Assembly: GCA_016647705.1 (NCBI GenBank)
Contig: CM028335.1
Span: 36,810,712 to 36,874,711 of the forward strand
Direction of reading: 5' to 3'
Length of the DNA: 64,000 nucleotides
Origin: Eucommia ulmoides
Taxonomy: Eukaryota > Streptophyta > Magnoliopsida > Garryales > Eucommiaceae
Shown here: positions 11,899-25,318 of the stretch, one piece after another
How the letters are laid out: each line of letters starts with the position of its first letter
Numbering within the stretch: position 1 is the stretch's first letter
The notes under the pieces: generated by a model
The model's input: only the letters and a program-made list of their open reading frames with translations
Told to the model about the DNA's origin: nothing
Databases searched by the model: none
Translations under genes and position numbers: made by a program

Positions 11899-14500
11899 TT
11901 GGATCGCACATTCTTGATTTGACTGTGTGATGACACATTTTTTATGTCTTTGCAATATTGGTGTGATTGGGCATGATCGTAGTAGATGTTTTACGTTGTC
12001 TTAGCAAACGAACTTTAGACAACTTTGCTTAGCAAAGGCTATCATTATATGTTTATTTGAGATGGAATTTTTGTTAATTTAAAAGATGTAAGCATTTACG
12101 ACTTAGAGTGACTTTTAATGATATTATCACAAAGGAAATAAGCATTTATGATTCAATGTTTTGTATTAAGAACTTATTATACAAAATATTTTTGTTCTTA
12201 CATAGTTTATTATGCCCCAATTTGTCCTAGAATTTTTTTCTACCTATCTAGCATAACTAAAAATGAAATTTCTAACAACAAAAAAGCCTAGGGATCGGAT
12301 AATCTCAACTACCTGGTGGCTAATCAGATATTGAGATGAAGCTTTCTTCTTTCTGATCACCCAGGTCGTTGGTATACCATGATTGGACAAACCCCCAATT
12401 ACCAAGGCTACTGGCTGATTTTGTTGGTTTGACATCGTACCCTTTACTTTTTTTTCCTTTTGGGATATTGTAAAATAAACCCTTTGGCCACACCAATAGG
12501 GAGCTAACTCTGACAGGTTCCGGATTAGCTCTCACCCTGACTCGCTCAATCATGTTGACAGTCGGAGCTGGGTTGTTATGTTTTGGGAATGGGTTTTGTT
12601 GGTAATTTGGTAGAGAGGTCCCTCCATCCTTCGAGAAACACATTATCTTATCTTGTATGAGATTCTCTATCTTGTGCCTTAAGTTGTAACAGTTATCTGT
12701 GGAGTGTTTGGCTTCTCCAGAGTGATATACCCATATTTTGGTTAGGGTTGATTTTTTTATTGTTAGGGTTTGGACTATTTTAGGGAATTAGTACAAGCAA
12801 CTTGTTCATAACGCACTCTTCAAAGATTTTAAAGAGTGGTATTGGTAGAACGGTTAATTGTCGTTGCTCTTTAAGTGGTCGAGTGGGTCAAGAATTTTAA
12901 CAATTTTGGTTGTAGCTAAAAAGGATTTGGGTAGATGGTGGTGGAGTTATATAGCGAGATGGATATGGGTAAGCGTTGTATATTTTTTGATTGAAATCGT
13001 GCCAACCAAAGGAGTTCCAAATTCTGTGGGGCCTGGTCCAAGCATCTCGAGAGGTTAGACTGTTGATAAATGGGTTGAGTTTGGATATTTTGCTCATTTT
13101 TCTGACCTAGGTCAACCGTTAATACCTTAGGGTTTCTTTTTCGAAGATGTTGACTTTTTAACCTTATTGTAAGCTAGTTTTTATATCATCCCATTTCAGA
13201 GGCCTTCCTCTATGTATTCCCCCCAGTATGTTAAGTTAGAGAATAGGCCATCTAGGGTGTTCAGTAGAGGCTCGTAATAAGGGTGGGGTTGAGCTTGGAC
13301 GAACATTTGGACCATCTCGGCATCCTTTATTGTTGGTACCACATGTGGGGATCTATCCCCCTATCAGATGGCATATTCCCGAAAGCTTTGCCTACTCTTT
13401 CAAGTTAGAGTTTGGAGAGAGATTTTGTCAGGAAAGACCTCTTGATTGTAGCCATATTGTTCACAAAAATTCTTAACTATGTCAAGAAATGTCTTCACCT
13501 TTGATTATTCTATCGTTGCATAACAAAGGGCAGCGGGTCCGTCTAATGACTGCTTGAAAAGTTGGATGGCCAACGCTTCATTATAGATACACCCCCCTAT
13601 TTCAGTCTTGTATTGTTGATGTGACAACTTGGACACCTTGATCCATCGTACTTCGTGAGTCTAGGCATGGTAGAGTTGTCATGGAACTTCACTCTAGGTA
13701 TAGAATATAGGTCAAGATATCAGGCATTGGTTCCAGATTCTCCCTTTTTTACTTCCTAGAGTTCTCTTTCCATCTATAGTAGTTTTTCAGTCAGTAGGGA
13801 TATTTTCTCAAATTTTTGTTTCACCTCTCTTATAAATTAGTCATTAGTTTCTACTATATTTGGGCTAGTATATGGTTTAGTTGAGTTGATGTTTGGGTTG
13901 GGTCAGTCACAGTCGGAGTGACTTGTGGATAAGGTTCAACAAGGATTACTTCTCCAATAATTGGGCTAGGGCCTTAGGAACTAGAGGGATGATGGTTCGT
14001 AATTGGTTCCATTGGGTTCTGGGTTTAAATAGGGTTTACAGGTTTCTACTAAGATTGGTAGAGTTGTTGCAGGAGCTCGGACATCTAACCGACAGACTGT
14101 TTCAACAAAACTATGTCATCTTTCAGTTGGACTACCCTAATAGATTCATTCGGTCGTTCATCTATGTCTTCTATTTAGATAGGCTGTCGTGTTTGCGTAA
14201 GACTGCAAACTGGCGGATGGAAGATGGGAGTTTTTCTATCTGGTGTAATTTTTCCTAAGTAACTTAGGTCACGTCATTATTATTTCCTTACAAAGACAGT
14301 TGGGCTTGACTGTACCTCAATTTGAGACGAGATTTTCACTACTTCCAAATTTTACAAATCACATAGGATTTTAATATAACAGCCCCTCAGGTGGAGTGCC
14401 TTATATTTATAGATTCGATTAACACTTTTATTTGGACGCATGGAAATCTTGTATCAATACCTTGTCATTATCGACCTCAAACTAAAGCAATACATGAATG
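11899..14500 (-). pseudogene. Ogre/Tat-type gag, copy B, decayed
   Basis: The minus strand encodes Ogre-type Gag in broken frames. The N-terminal part (13890-13640) and the Gag core (about 13600-13195) match copy C residue for residue over long stretches; the core includes the VVPTIK, EMVQMFVQ and YYEPLLNTLDGLFSN segments. A segment between Gag and protease at 12643-12320 holds NPFPKHNNPAPTVNMIE. Protease, RT, RNase H and integrase are absent: sequence homologous to copy C stops at about 11899. Stops and frameshifts make it non-functional. Confidence 0.75.
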
Positions 14501-15585
14501 CGGACAAAATGGTGTTTCGAAGTCTAATAAAGCCCCGTATAGTCATAATAAGGATTCTCTTTATCCCTTCCCATGGCTTGTTTAGTAGTCAATTTTTCTT
14601 GGATACAATTCCAGACTGTAAGCAAGCTCATAGGATAAAGAATAATTAGGATTCTTAATTGGTTATTCCATTCTCTATTAGTCATAAATGTACTCGTTTG
14701 TAAGGTTTCATAGTAGTTATATACTGATAACATTATACATGTCTCTCTCCAAGATAGTGTCCTAAATACAATAGGGTTTTGGTTATTCCTCTATCCTAAT
14801 CTCACTATTTGAGGTTATGGTTTTTCTTCTAGCGCATCCTAAAAAGCTTCGGTTCCCAGACCTTCAAACCTTCGGCGTCCTCTCCAAGGGAACATCTATC
14901 ATTGGTTGGTAGTTTGAGCGAGTGGAGTTTCACAGCCAGATCCCAGGGGAGAGACCCCCCGACCTTGCTTCTACTAACACCTCTTTCTATCCTAAGGGTT
15001 TTTCAGGGCTTGGTTCGGTGTGATGAAATCACCGACGCCAACCCCTACTCCTGGCCTTTCCATCCCTAAGAGGGTTACGACTTGGGTTTTTCCATCATCA
15101 TATGCAATGCCATAGTAAGTGCTCGTGCATTGGATAGAGTACTTAGAAATGAAATACATGTACACAAAGATAATATTTAAATACAATATTGAATTATGAT
15201 AATATAAATGTAGTAAAAGACAGTAAATATGCATGTATGCTAGTATATACCGGATGTGTAAGATAAATTTTAACTTAATTTTTTTAAAATTTTTATTTTT
15301 TTATTTTTTTATCATTTATTATTATTGTTATCATCATCATCATCATCATCATCATCTTTGTCATTATTATTATTATTATTATTATTGTTGTTGTTGTCGT
15401 TTTATTATTATTTTATTATTATTATATATTTTATTTTATTTTATTATTATCATTATTTATTACTATTTATTATTTTTTGGAAGGGAATTAATTATGTTTT
15501 AAAAATCAAAGATGTATTTCTTGGGTTTTTATTTAACCGTGAATATAAATTTAAACTTTGATTAGGCCTGACCCACTTATGTGGT
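14501..15585 (-). other. 5' leader of Ogre-like copy B
   Basis: This non-coding stretch lies between gag and the primer site and is colinear with 21180-22200 of copy C. It contains an (ATC/ATT)n microsatellite at about 15320-15480. The histidine-, tyrosine- or serine-rich frames reading through it are simple-repeat artefacts. Confidence 0.65.
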
Positions 15586-15602
15586 CTCCAATGGAGTCGC
15601 CA
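15586..15602 (-). other. Primer binding site, tRNA-Arg type (copy B)
   Basis: The minus strand reads TGGCGACTCCATTGGAG. It is complementary to the 3' end of plant tRNA-Arg(ACG) with about two mismatches. It is two bases from the LTR end at 15605. The Arg primer is characteristic of Ogre elements. Confidence 0.8.
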
Positions 15603-15604
15603 GT

Positions 15605-18565
15605 TGACGCACCCCGGATTTTGATAGCGGAAAAAGTAGAGAATCGGGAAGAAAAGGAAACGAGTTTCATTCCTCCTTCTCTAAGTCATTCAAATCCGTT
15701 CATTTTGAAATAGTTTTTCAAGGGCTTTTCTAGGCGTCGATTTCGAAAACTTCTTGGGCCAGGATTTTATGTTGAAAATGGAGTCACCACCTAGCATAGG
15801 GTTAAATGGTGTGCTAGGTCACCAAGAGTTTTAAAAATTCATTTTACTTTGAAATGGCTCATGTTTTGACTTCATTAGGTCTATGTACTAGAGATATTAT
15901 TAAAGTTCGGGGGTCGATTATGCTCGGGGAAGGTTTTACGCACCCCAAGACACCCGTCCGTAAATGATACCTTAGTCTAAATGAATATTCACTGTCAAAC
16001 ACTACCCGAGTAATTTTCTTTGATTTACTTAAACAAAATAATTCCCCTTTTTTTAAAGTTTTTCCTCTTTTATGTATTTTATCATGATGTAAGCAATAAA
16101 AGTTATCTATTATGCAACTATAACTTGAAATGAAATAGTTTTGCATTTTTAACATAATGAAAGTAGTAAATACTATACTACACTATACTATTCTAGGCAG
16201 AAAAAACCCAACAGCTGTTTGTAAGAGATAGGAATATAAATATACAAGCTATATGAAATGCAAACTAAGACTAAATTATTTGGATATACGACCGAACCCA
16301 CACATAGGTTATCTACGTATCTCTGATTAATGAGAATCAGGTCTTTACATAGTTCATTTAGGTTAGGTTAAACTATATGGTTTGTTTATTGAAGGTGTGA
16401 CCAAACCCTTATGTGGGTTGCCTATGTACTTTGGCGGGTAACCAAAGATCATATCATCACATAGCTCATTCTTGTTAAGTTGAAAGTTGGGTTGGTTTTT
16501 AGTAGATTTTAGTTGATTATTAGTTTATTATTAGTTTGTGAACAATATGAATCACAACATGACATGGACATACCTTATTTGATTTGGTCAAGAACATCTT
16601 AACCGAACTCTTTTGTTTTTGGTTAGTTAGTGTTAGTGTGTGAGTTTGTTAGTTGAAATTGAAAAGAAATACCATATATTTACACCAGTCCTACTCGTAA
16701 CTAAGAAAAATAGAAAGGTTTCTGAAAAAGAATCACACATATCCCCGAAGGAATAGAGGCCCTCTCTTTATCCCAGACTTTTAGCCACAAGGGTCTATCG
16801 GTATAGAACATAAGTATATATATATAAGTGCCAGTCCATAATCCAACCTGGCTGTGATCTTGACGTTTAGCTGAAAATAAATCTAGTTATTAACAATATA
16901 TAGTTAGATTAACAGTTAGTAAAGAGTTAGTTTGAAATGTTCTTGAGAGAATCATAGTGACTATGCACAACTCATGGTGTGATAGATGTCGTGTTTGAAT
17001 CCTCACATGTTCTTAACATATTCTCGTATGATTTGGGTCCTTACATGTTCTTAACATGTTCTCAGATGTTCTTGATGTTTTTCAGATAATTTTGTATGAT
17101 ATGGACATAGTTTGGTTATTATAGCAATAGTTAAGTATATTTGGTCGATTATGGGTTATATGAGTTATATACTTGAAATTAAAGTGTATGAACTACATGA
17201 TTATGATATATACAAGCAAAATATATCAAATTTAAGGTAAGATCACGGAACGGCAAGGCACATACCTAGTTTAGGAGAGTGGTCTTTCCCTAAACAATAA
17301 CCTTCTTCTCCTTCTTGATCTTCATGGTTGGAACTTGATCAATCACCATTGATATCTTGAGTTATTACTCCATGAACATCAAGAACACCCTACTTAGGGG
17401 AAGTGGTCTTCCCTAAGTAGTTATCTCTCTTTCCTCTTTGCTCCTCTTGGTTTGGTGTTGATCGATGATTATTTTCTTCTTGCGTTCTTGCTCCAAGAAT
17501 CTCAAGAATACCCTCTGGGACCGTATTTCAATAGAATAACGGTGTGTTATTCAAGAAAATTTCTTGAGAGGACTAGGACCTGAGAGAGTTGCTCAAGTTT
17601 AGAGAAAGAAGCTAGGCCTTCAAGTCTTGAAATTTATTAAAACAGGCTCCCTATTTATAGGCCTAGGATTCATGCGCATTCATCAATAGGAAGGAATACC
17701 CAACCTGTTCCTTAGGCAGTGTTTGGCCTAGGGGACTTGGTCTATTGTTTTGGTTTTGTTTAGCTTTGACCAAATTTTAGGTGCATGGAAAGATTCTATT
17801 AGATTTGATAATCATTATCAATCATTACGTCTCCTCCAATCATATGGGTTGCACATAGGTACATTAATGGTTTGATGTGACACTTTCAGCTTGGTTTAGG
17901 GGCTAAGTAACAGTTAGTTTTACTATTTTGGTTTAGTTGTCATTAATTCTTTTAATGCACCTAGTCTTGAAGTGTCCTTTTGCATTTAATGTTCCATGAT
18001 GAGTCATTGCTTGGTGAGCACTCCTTTGGTTGGATTCAGATTGAATCGAGTTAACTTGCCTTGTAACCAATGGTTGGTTTTCAAGTTTCCTAGTTACCCT
18101 TACATATTATGGTTAACATATATAGGTTCAATGTATCCACCCCTTCCATGTCATCATTAAGCATTTAATGCCTGATGGGATATGCATTTAATGCTTTAGC
18201 TTGGTGGCAAACATATTTGGTTTGGTTTCAGTCACATTTTAAGGTTTTCGGTTAACTCTAAGATGTTTTGATCAAAATATATAGATACATTGAATGTGTC
18301 CTATCCATGTCATCCCAAGAATTTAATTATTGATGGGATGGACATTTAATGCTCATTAAATTCCTAACTTAGGTGGCGAAATGAATTAGTTTAGTTTCGA
18401 TAACAGTTGGCCACATCCCAAGTGTCTTGGTTTCCCTTTCTTAGATATTTTGTAGGCAACTTCTTGGAAGGTTATTTGGTAATTTCAAGACTCCTTTTGA
18501 AGGTTAGGCCCTTAATTTAATGGGCCTAGGGTAGTTTGTCAAGACAACTTGGTTTGGGTGTAATT
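15605..18565 (-). mobile_element. Ogre-like LTR B, 5' end truncated
   Basis: It starts at TGACGCACCCCGG beside the tRNA-Arg primer site and is colinear with LTR C and, inverted, with LTR A. Forward modules lie at 16291-16355 and 16397-16470. A minus-strand TATA box, CTATAAATAG, is at 17651-17660. The expected GGTGTCTACA end is missing: homology with LTR C stops near 18565, where the leftmost part of copy C's internal region begins. Confidence 0.78.
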
Positions 18566-21180
18566 CCACAATCCTGATTTAACTGTGTGATGACACTTTT
18601 TTTATGCCTTGGTAGGATCGGTGTGATTTGGCACGAACGGAGTAGATTCTCTCATGTTGTCTTAGCGGACTGACTTTAGATAACTTTGCTTAGCAAAGGC
18701 TATCATTATATGATTATTGGAGGTGGAGTTTTTGTTAATTTTAAAGACGTATGCATTTGTGACATAGAGTGAGTTTTAAACAAATTAACAGAGGAAATGG
18801 GCATTTATGATCCAATGTTTTGTATTAAGAACTTATTGTACAAAATATTTTTGTTCTTACATTGTTTATTATGCATCTATTTATCTTAGAATTTTTTTCT
18901 ACCCATCTAGCATAACTAAAAATGAAATTTCTAATAACGAAAATGCCTAGGGATAGGATAATCTCAACTATCTGGTGGCTAGTCAAATATTGAGATAGAG
19001 CTTTCTGCTTTCTGATCATCCAGGTCCTTGGTGCACCATGATTTGACAAACCCTCTAATTACTAAGGCTGCTTGTTGATTCCGTTGTTTCGATGTCGTAC
19101 CTTTTACTTTTTTTTTCCTCTTGGGATACTATGGACTAAACCCTTTAGCTACACCAATGGGGAGCTAACTCTGATTGGTTCGAGATTAGCTCTCACCTTG
19201 ACTCCCTTAATCATGTTGACAGTCGGAGCTGGGTTTTTATGTTTTGGGAAAAGGGTTTTGTTGGTAATTTGGTTGAGAGGTCCCTCCATCCTTCGGGAAG
19301 CATATGACCTTATCTTGTATGAGATTCTCTATCTTGTGCCTCAGTTTGTAACAGTTGTCGATGGAGGGTCCGACTGCTCTAGAGTGATATGTGCAGATTT
19401 GGTTACGGTTGAATTTTAGATTGTTAGTGTTTGGATGAGTTTGGGGAATTGGTACAAGCAACTTGTTCTTGACGCACTCTTCAAAGATTTGAGAGGGTAG
19501 TACTGGTAGAAGGGTGAACTACTATTTCTCTTTAGGTGGTAGGGTGGGTTTGGAATTTCTACGATTTTGGTTGTATCTAACAAGGATTTGAGTAGATGAT
19601 GGTGGAGTTGTATAGGGAGCTAGATATGGGTAAAGGTTGTATATGGGTACCTGAAATGGTACCAACCAAGAGAGTTCCAAATTCCGTGGGGCCTGGTCCA
19701 GGTATCCCAGGAGGTTAAACTACTGATAAATAGGTTGAGTTTGTTTATTTTGCTCATTTTTTAGACCTTGGTCAACCATTAATTCGTTAGGGTTTTCTTT
19801 TTTCGGAGGCCTTCCTCCATGTATTCCTCCTAGAGTATTACGTTGGAGAATAGACCATCTAGGGTGTTCAATAAAGGCTCGTAATAAGAGTGAGATTGAG
19901 ATTGGACGAACATTTGGACCATCTCGGCCTCCTTCATTAGCGGTACCACATGTGCGGCTCTATCTCTCCATCGGACGGCATATTCTCGAAATCTTTCCCC
20001 ACCCTTTCTGGTCAGGGTTTGGAGAGATATTTTGTTTGGGGAGACCTCTTGATTGTAATCGTATTGTTCACAGAAAATCTTGACTATATCAGGAAACATC
20101 TTCACCTTTGATTGTTCTATCGTTGCATACCAACAGGCAGCAGGTCCGTCTAATGACTGCCGGAAAAGTTGGATAGCCAATGCTTCATTATAGATATAGC
20201 CCTTATTTTAGTCTTGTGTCATTGGATGTGCCAATCTGGACACCTTGATCAATCGTACTTCGTGAGTGTGGGCATGGTAAAGTTGTTAGGGAACTTCACT
20301 TGAGGTATAGAAGATAGGTCAAGATATCAGGCATTGGTTCCAAATTCTCCCTTTTTTACTTCTTCGAGTTCATTTTCCATTTGTAGTAGTTTTTTAGTTA
20401 GTAGGGATGTTTTCTTAAATTGTTCTTTCACCTCTCTTCTAAATTGGTCATTGTTTTGTTGTATATCTAGGCTAGCATTTGGTTTAGCTGAGGTGTTACT
20501 TGGGTTTTGGTCACTCACAGTCAGAGTGACTTGTGGTTGAGGTTCAACAAGGATTGTTTCTCCAACAACTGGGATTGGGCCTAAGGAATCGAAGGGCTAA
20601 TGGTTCGTAATTGGTTCCAATGGTTCGGGGTTTGAAAAGGGGTTACAAGTTTCTGCTAAGATTGGTAGAGTTGTTGCAAGAGCTCGAACATCTAACTGAC
20701 ATATAATTTCAACAAAACCAAGTCTTCTTTCAGTTGGACTACCCTGATAAGTTCATTCGGTCGTTCCTCTATGTCTTCAATTTGGATAGGTTGTCGCGCT
20801 TACGTACAAGTGTGAACTGGCGAACGAGAGACAAGTGTTTTTCTACGCAGCGCAATTTTTCCTTAGTAACTTAGTCTATTATTATTATTTGCTTACAAAG
20901 GCATTTGGGTTTGACTATAACTCAGTTTGAGACGAGATTTCCACTACTTCAAAATTTTGCAAACCACATAGGATTTTGACATAAACACCCATGGGGTGTA
21001 TTATATTTACAGACTCGATTGACACTTTTATTTAGACACATAGAAATCTCGTATAAACACCTTGTCATTATCAACCTCAAACTGAAGCAATACCTGAATT
21101 CGAAGTTTCCAAATATAATAAAGCCTCGTATACTCATAATAAGGATTCTTTTATCCCTTCCCAAGGCTTGTTGAACAGTT
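18566..21180 (-). pseudogene. Ogre/Tat-type gag, copy C, decayed but best preserved
   Basis: The N-terminal part at 20518-20327 begins MSDQNPSNT and contains a coiled-coil-like run with LLTKKLLQMENELEEVKK. The Retrotrans_gag core is at 20180-19830: CWYATIEQSKVK, FCEQYDYN, FREYAVRWRDRAAHVVP and EMVQMFVQSQ. A segment at 19461-19237 has YHSRAVGPSIDNCYKLRHKI, the short Cys/His motif seen before the protease in Ogre elements. Frameshifts separate the parts. There is no RT or integrase. The left end coincides with that of copy B at a shared GATTT.ACTGTGTGATGACAC sequence. Confidence 0.8.
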
Positions 21181-22200
21181 AATTTTTCTTGGATAAAATT
21201 CTAGACTTTGAGCAGGCTTAGAGGTAAAGGATAACGAGAATTCTTAATTGGTTATTCCGTTCTCTATTAGTCCTAGAGGTACGCCTTTGTAATGTTTTAG
21301 AGTAGTTATATACTGACAACATTATACATGTCTCCGTCCAAGACAATGTCCTAAATACTGCTGGGTTTTGGTTGTTTCTTTATCCTAGGCTCATTATATG
21401 AGGTTATGGTTTTTCTTCTAGTGCATCGTCTGGCATCCTCCCCGGGGGTAACATCTATCGTTAGTTGGTGGTCCGAGCAAGTAGGGTTTCTTAGCCAGAT
21501 CCCGGGGAAGAGACCCTGCGGCTTTGCTCCTACTAACGCCTCATTTCTATCCTAAGGGTTTTCCAGGGCTTGGTTTGGTGTGATGAAATCACCAACGTCA
21601 GCCCCTAGTGTCGGCCTTTCTATCCCTAAGAGGGTTATGGCTTGGGTTTTTCCATCATGATATGCAATGCAATAGTGAGTACCCGTGCGTTGGAGAAAGT
21701 ATACATAAGTCAAATGCAGGAACGCAATAACAATATTTAAATGCAGTATTGAAAGACGACAATATAAATGTAGTAAAAGACAGTAAATATGGATGTATTC
21801 TAGTATATACAAGATATGTTAGATAAATTTTAACTTAAATGTTTTTAAAAAAATTATTTTTATTTTTTTATCATTTATTATTATCATTATTGTTATTATT
21901 ATTATTATTATTATTACTACTACTATTAGTATTAGTATTATTAGTATGTATTATTATTTTACTATTTATTTACCATTTATTTATTATAATTTTTTTTTTT
22001 TTTTTTTATTTTGTTATTATTTTATTTATTTTTATTTTTATTTTATTTATTTATTATTTATTATTATTATAATTATTTATTACTATTTATTATTTTTTGG
22101 AAGGGATTATGTTTTAAAAATTAAAGACGTATTTCACAGGCTTTTATTTGACCATGAATATAAATTTAGACTCCGACTAGGCCTAACCCTCTTATGTGGT
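21181..22200 (-). other. 5' leader of Ogre-like copy C
   Basis: It is colinear with the copy B leader and includes an (ATT)n-rich microsatellite at about 21850-22100, where runs of T and ATT dominate. No gene is supported. Confidence 0.65.
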
Positions 22201-22217
22201 CTCCAACGGAGTCGGCA
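22201..22217 (-). other. Primer binding site, tRNA-Arg type (copy C)
   Basis: The minus strand reads TGCCGACTCCGTTGGAG, a slightly decayed version of the tRNA-Arg site of copy B. It is two bases from the LTR end at 22220. Confidence 0.72.
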
Positions 22218-23203
22218 GCTGATGCACCCTGGATTTTGATAGCGGAAGAAGTAGATAATCAGAAGAAAAGGAAACGAGTTCCATTCATCCCTTTCTATGT
22301 CATCCAAATGTTCATTTTGAAATGGTTTTTCAAGGGTTTTTCTAGGCGTCGATTTTGAAAAACTTCTTGGGTCGAGATTTTATGTTAAAAATGGAGTCGC
22401 CAACTAACATAGGGTTAAATGGTGTGCTAGGTCACCGGGAGTTTTAGAAATTCATTTTACTTTGAAATTGCCCGTGTTTTGACTTCATTAGGTCTATGTA
22501 CCAGACATATTCTTAAAGTTCAGGGGTCGATTATGCTCGATGAAGGTTTTACACACCCCAAGACACCCGTCCGTAAACGGTCCCTTAGTCTAAATGAATA
22601 TTCACTATTAAACACTACCCGAGTAATTTTCTTTGATTTACTTAAACAAAATAATTCCTCATTTTCTAAAGTTTTTCCTCTTTTTATGTACTTTATCACG
22701 ATGTAAGCTGTGAAGGTTATCTATTATGCATTTATAATGAAAGTAGTAAATATTGTACTATAGTATGCCATATTATTCTAGGTTGCAACAACCCAATAAC
22801 AGTTTGTAAGAGACAAGAATATAAATATGCAAGTTATATGAAATGCAAACTACGACTAAATTATTTAGATATGCGACTGAACCTACACAAGGGTTACCTA
22901 CGTATCTCGGATTAATGAAAATCAGGTCTTTACGTAGTTTGTTTATGTTAGGTTAAACTATATGGTTTGTTTATTAAGGGTATGATCAAACCCTTATGTG
23001 GGTTACCTACGTACTGTGTTGGGTAAGCAAAGATCAGGTCATCACGTAGTTCATTCAGTTTAGTTTCATGTGTTCTTCATGGTCTTGATGTGTTTTTTAT
23101 GTTCTTGATGTTCTTGATATGATCTCGAACAGTTTTAACATAGTTTGATGATTTTGACATGTTTTCTACATTATTGTCATGATTACTTGTTATACATGCT
23201 ATG

Positions 23204-25318
23204 TGTTGGCCCAGTAGAATACCCAAGAGGGGGTGAATTGGGTAATTAAAAAATATTATCAGAATATACTTGAATAAATCAAATAATTAATTTTATGCCT
23301 AAATTAATTATTAACTTTATATCACAGCGGAATTAAAATAAATCTAAGTGCACACCCAAACAACAAAAATAAACAAATTAAGAAAGTAACACACCAGAGA
23401 TTTATACTGGTTCACCAAGCTACTCTTGGCTAATCCAGTCCCCCGAGCTCCATGGAAGTCGCACCCACTAAAACCAAGATTCCTTTAAAGGTTGGAACCA
23501 AACCCACACACCGATTTTTTTACAGGCTTATAATCAACCTTTACAATTTCCTTTTCTCAAGCTAAGGAAAAACCTCTACTTTTTACAGGCTAAAAAATAA
23601 CCTAATTCTTTTTAACACTTAGGCTCAAGAATCAAAGCCTCACCAAAACACTCTAAATATTCTTTTACCTGGTAAGGATTGAATCGTTACAAAATCACTC
23701 AAAACAAAAACGCAATTTTTATCTAGGAAGAATCACTACCTTAATCTCTTTACAGGAAGAGACTAAAATCCTACTACCCTTAATTAAATATCCCCAATGA
23801 TATTTAATCCGTTACAACTCACCAATACAAAGATTGATAAGTAAATCTCACTCAGAGCTTCTACCACCCTAGATAAATAAAAACTCAATCAATATCCCAA
23901 CTAGTGATAGAAATATGTGAGATGTAGAAATCTGATTTTAACAAGATATGGGTAGCAAATTGGAGCACGTAATCAGATTCAAGAAATTATTTGAAAAAAT
24001 ATTTTCTTCAAAAATCAAAAATAATTTCTAAGATCAATTTCCTAATATAAAATAATAAACAAGCAATAATCAGTATAAAAAGATCTCACCCGAAATCCAT
24101 AGTATTAATGATTAAAACAATGTAGTTTCGATTCTGGTATCAGCAAAAATTGATTGCAATTGATTATCAGAATTACTCTTAGAATAGTTCACAATGACTT
24201 AGAATGATAACTCTTATAAAATCTCTCTCAAAATGATTTAAAGTAATTATCTCTCTTAGAATGATTAGCCTAACTTATAAAATTTGCAGGTTTATATAAA
24301 GGCATATGTAATCTGCCTCCTAAAGGCTAGTTTACAAGTGTCATGACAATAAAATACTCTTATAGACCCCTTATAACATAAGGACTTCATTTAGGTTCAA
24401 TTTCATTTAATAACAATTTTTAAAACTCTCAATTAAATCCCCAAAGTATTTATCAATCAAAATAAATAAGTGTAGAATCCATTTTAATTACCAAATTGAA
24501 AATCATTAATATTTAATGAACCATATTGAAAAGATTTAATTAGTATATGAATCATATCTTAAATATAGAGAATATCCCTTAAATCTCTCTTAAATCCTAA
24601 CCAAAAATAGCTACTTTTGGATATCGGATCAAACAATATCCTGAAGCAACACATTCAGTCTACTGCCCAACGCCGCTTGGAGCCAAACCATCGCTGCAGT
24701 GATCATAGGTCAACCGCTTGGTCGACTCGTAGATTCAGAGAGTTTATCATGCTTTCACCGGTCGACCGCTCAGTCAACTCGCAGATTCAGAGAGTTCAGA
24801 TATTTTCATAGGTCGACCGGTCGATTGACCCTTCAATTCAAGATGTTTCATCTTCCTTCTCCCGTCGACTCCTCAGTCGACTACCTCCTTCTGAATCACT
24901 TCTCTGATCTCGTTTTTAACCTACTTTCTTTTATGATTTTGCCCCTTTATCCATTTTTATATTTAAATAAGCTCCACTAATACTCTTATATTCCATTTTA
25001 GTCATTCAAAAATATTTCTTTTTAATTCACATAAGAGCAAATAAATATACTTAACAAAAACACACATCAAATATAAGATTCATTTTGTGCCATGTGTGTG
25101 TTCTTAAATGGGATATTAAGAGTTAATATTTACCTGAGTTATTTTTCCTAATTTCTTCAAACTCTTAATACTTCTTCATCGTCTTGATATCTTCATTAAG
25201 CATCCATTCCATTTGATATCTTCATTACTGTAACTTTAAATCATTGAAACACTTTATCAAACATTAGTTCCACCAAAATATCAATACTTAATTGTTCATT
25301 AAAATATTGGGATCAATA
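23204..25318 (+). mobile_element. TGTTG-type solo LTR E1 (2115 bp) with 5-bp target duplication
   Basis: It starts TGTTGGCCCAGTAGAATACC and ends GGGATCAATA; the second copy ends ATCAACA, so CA has become TA here. It is flanked by CTATG at 23199-23203 and 25319-25323. No coding sequence or primer site is seen, so a solo LTR is most likely. The TGTTG..CAACA ends and the size suggest a large copia-type LTR such as SIRE; the lineage is inference and the orientation is chosen arbitrarily as the TGTTG-first strand. Confidence 0.8.
24640..24885. repeat. GTCGAC-core minisatellite in LTR E1
   Basis: About four units of roughly 57 bp each carry GGTCGAC..GTCAGTCGACTC followed by GATTCAGAGAGTT. The same array recurs at 36610-36840 in copy E2, so it belongs to the LTR itself. 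Confidence 0.8.

Noticed and set aside
15233-15561. Plus-strand frames rich in His, Tyr or Ser
   Set aside because: They are translations of an (ATC/ATT)n microsatellite in the Ogre-like leader; the homologous frame at 21839-22239 differs completely.
15586-15602. tRNA-Arg-like 3' end as a tRNA gene
   Set aside because: Only the terminal 17 bases match and they adjoin an LTR end; it is a primer binding site.
24640-24885. Second CRISPR-like regular array (GTCGAC units)
   Set aside because: The same array with the same spacers occurs in another LTR copy; it is a minisatellite.
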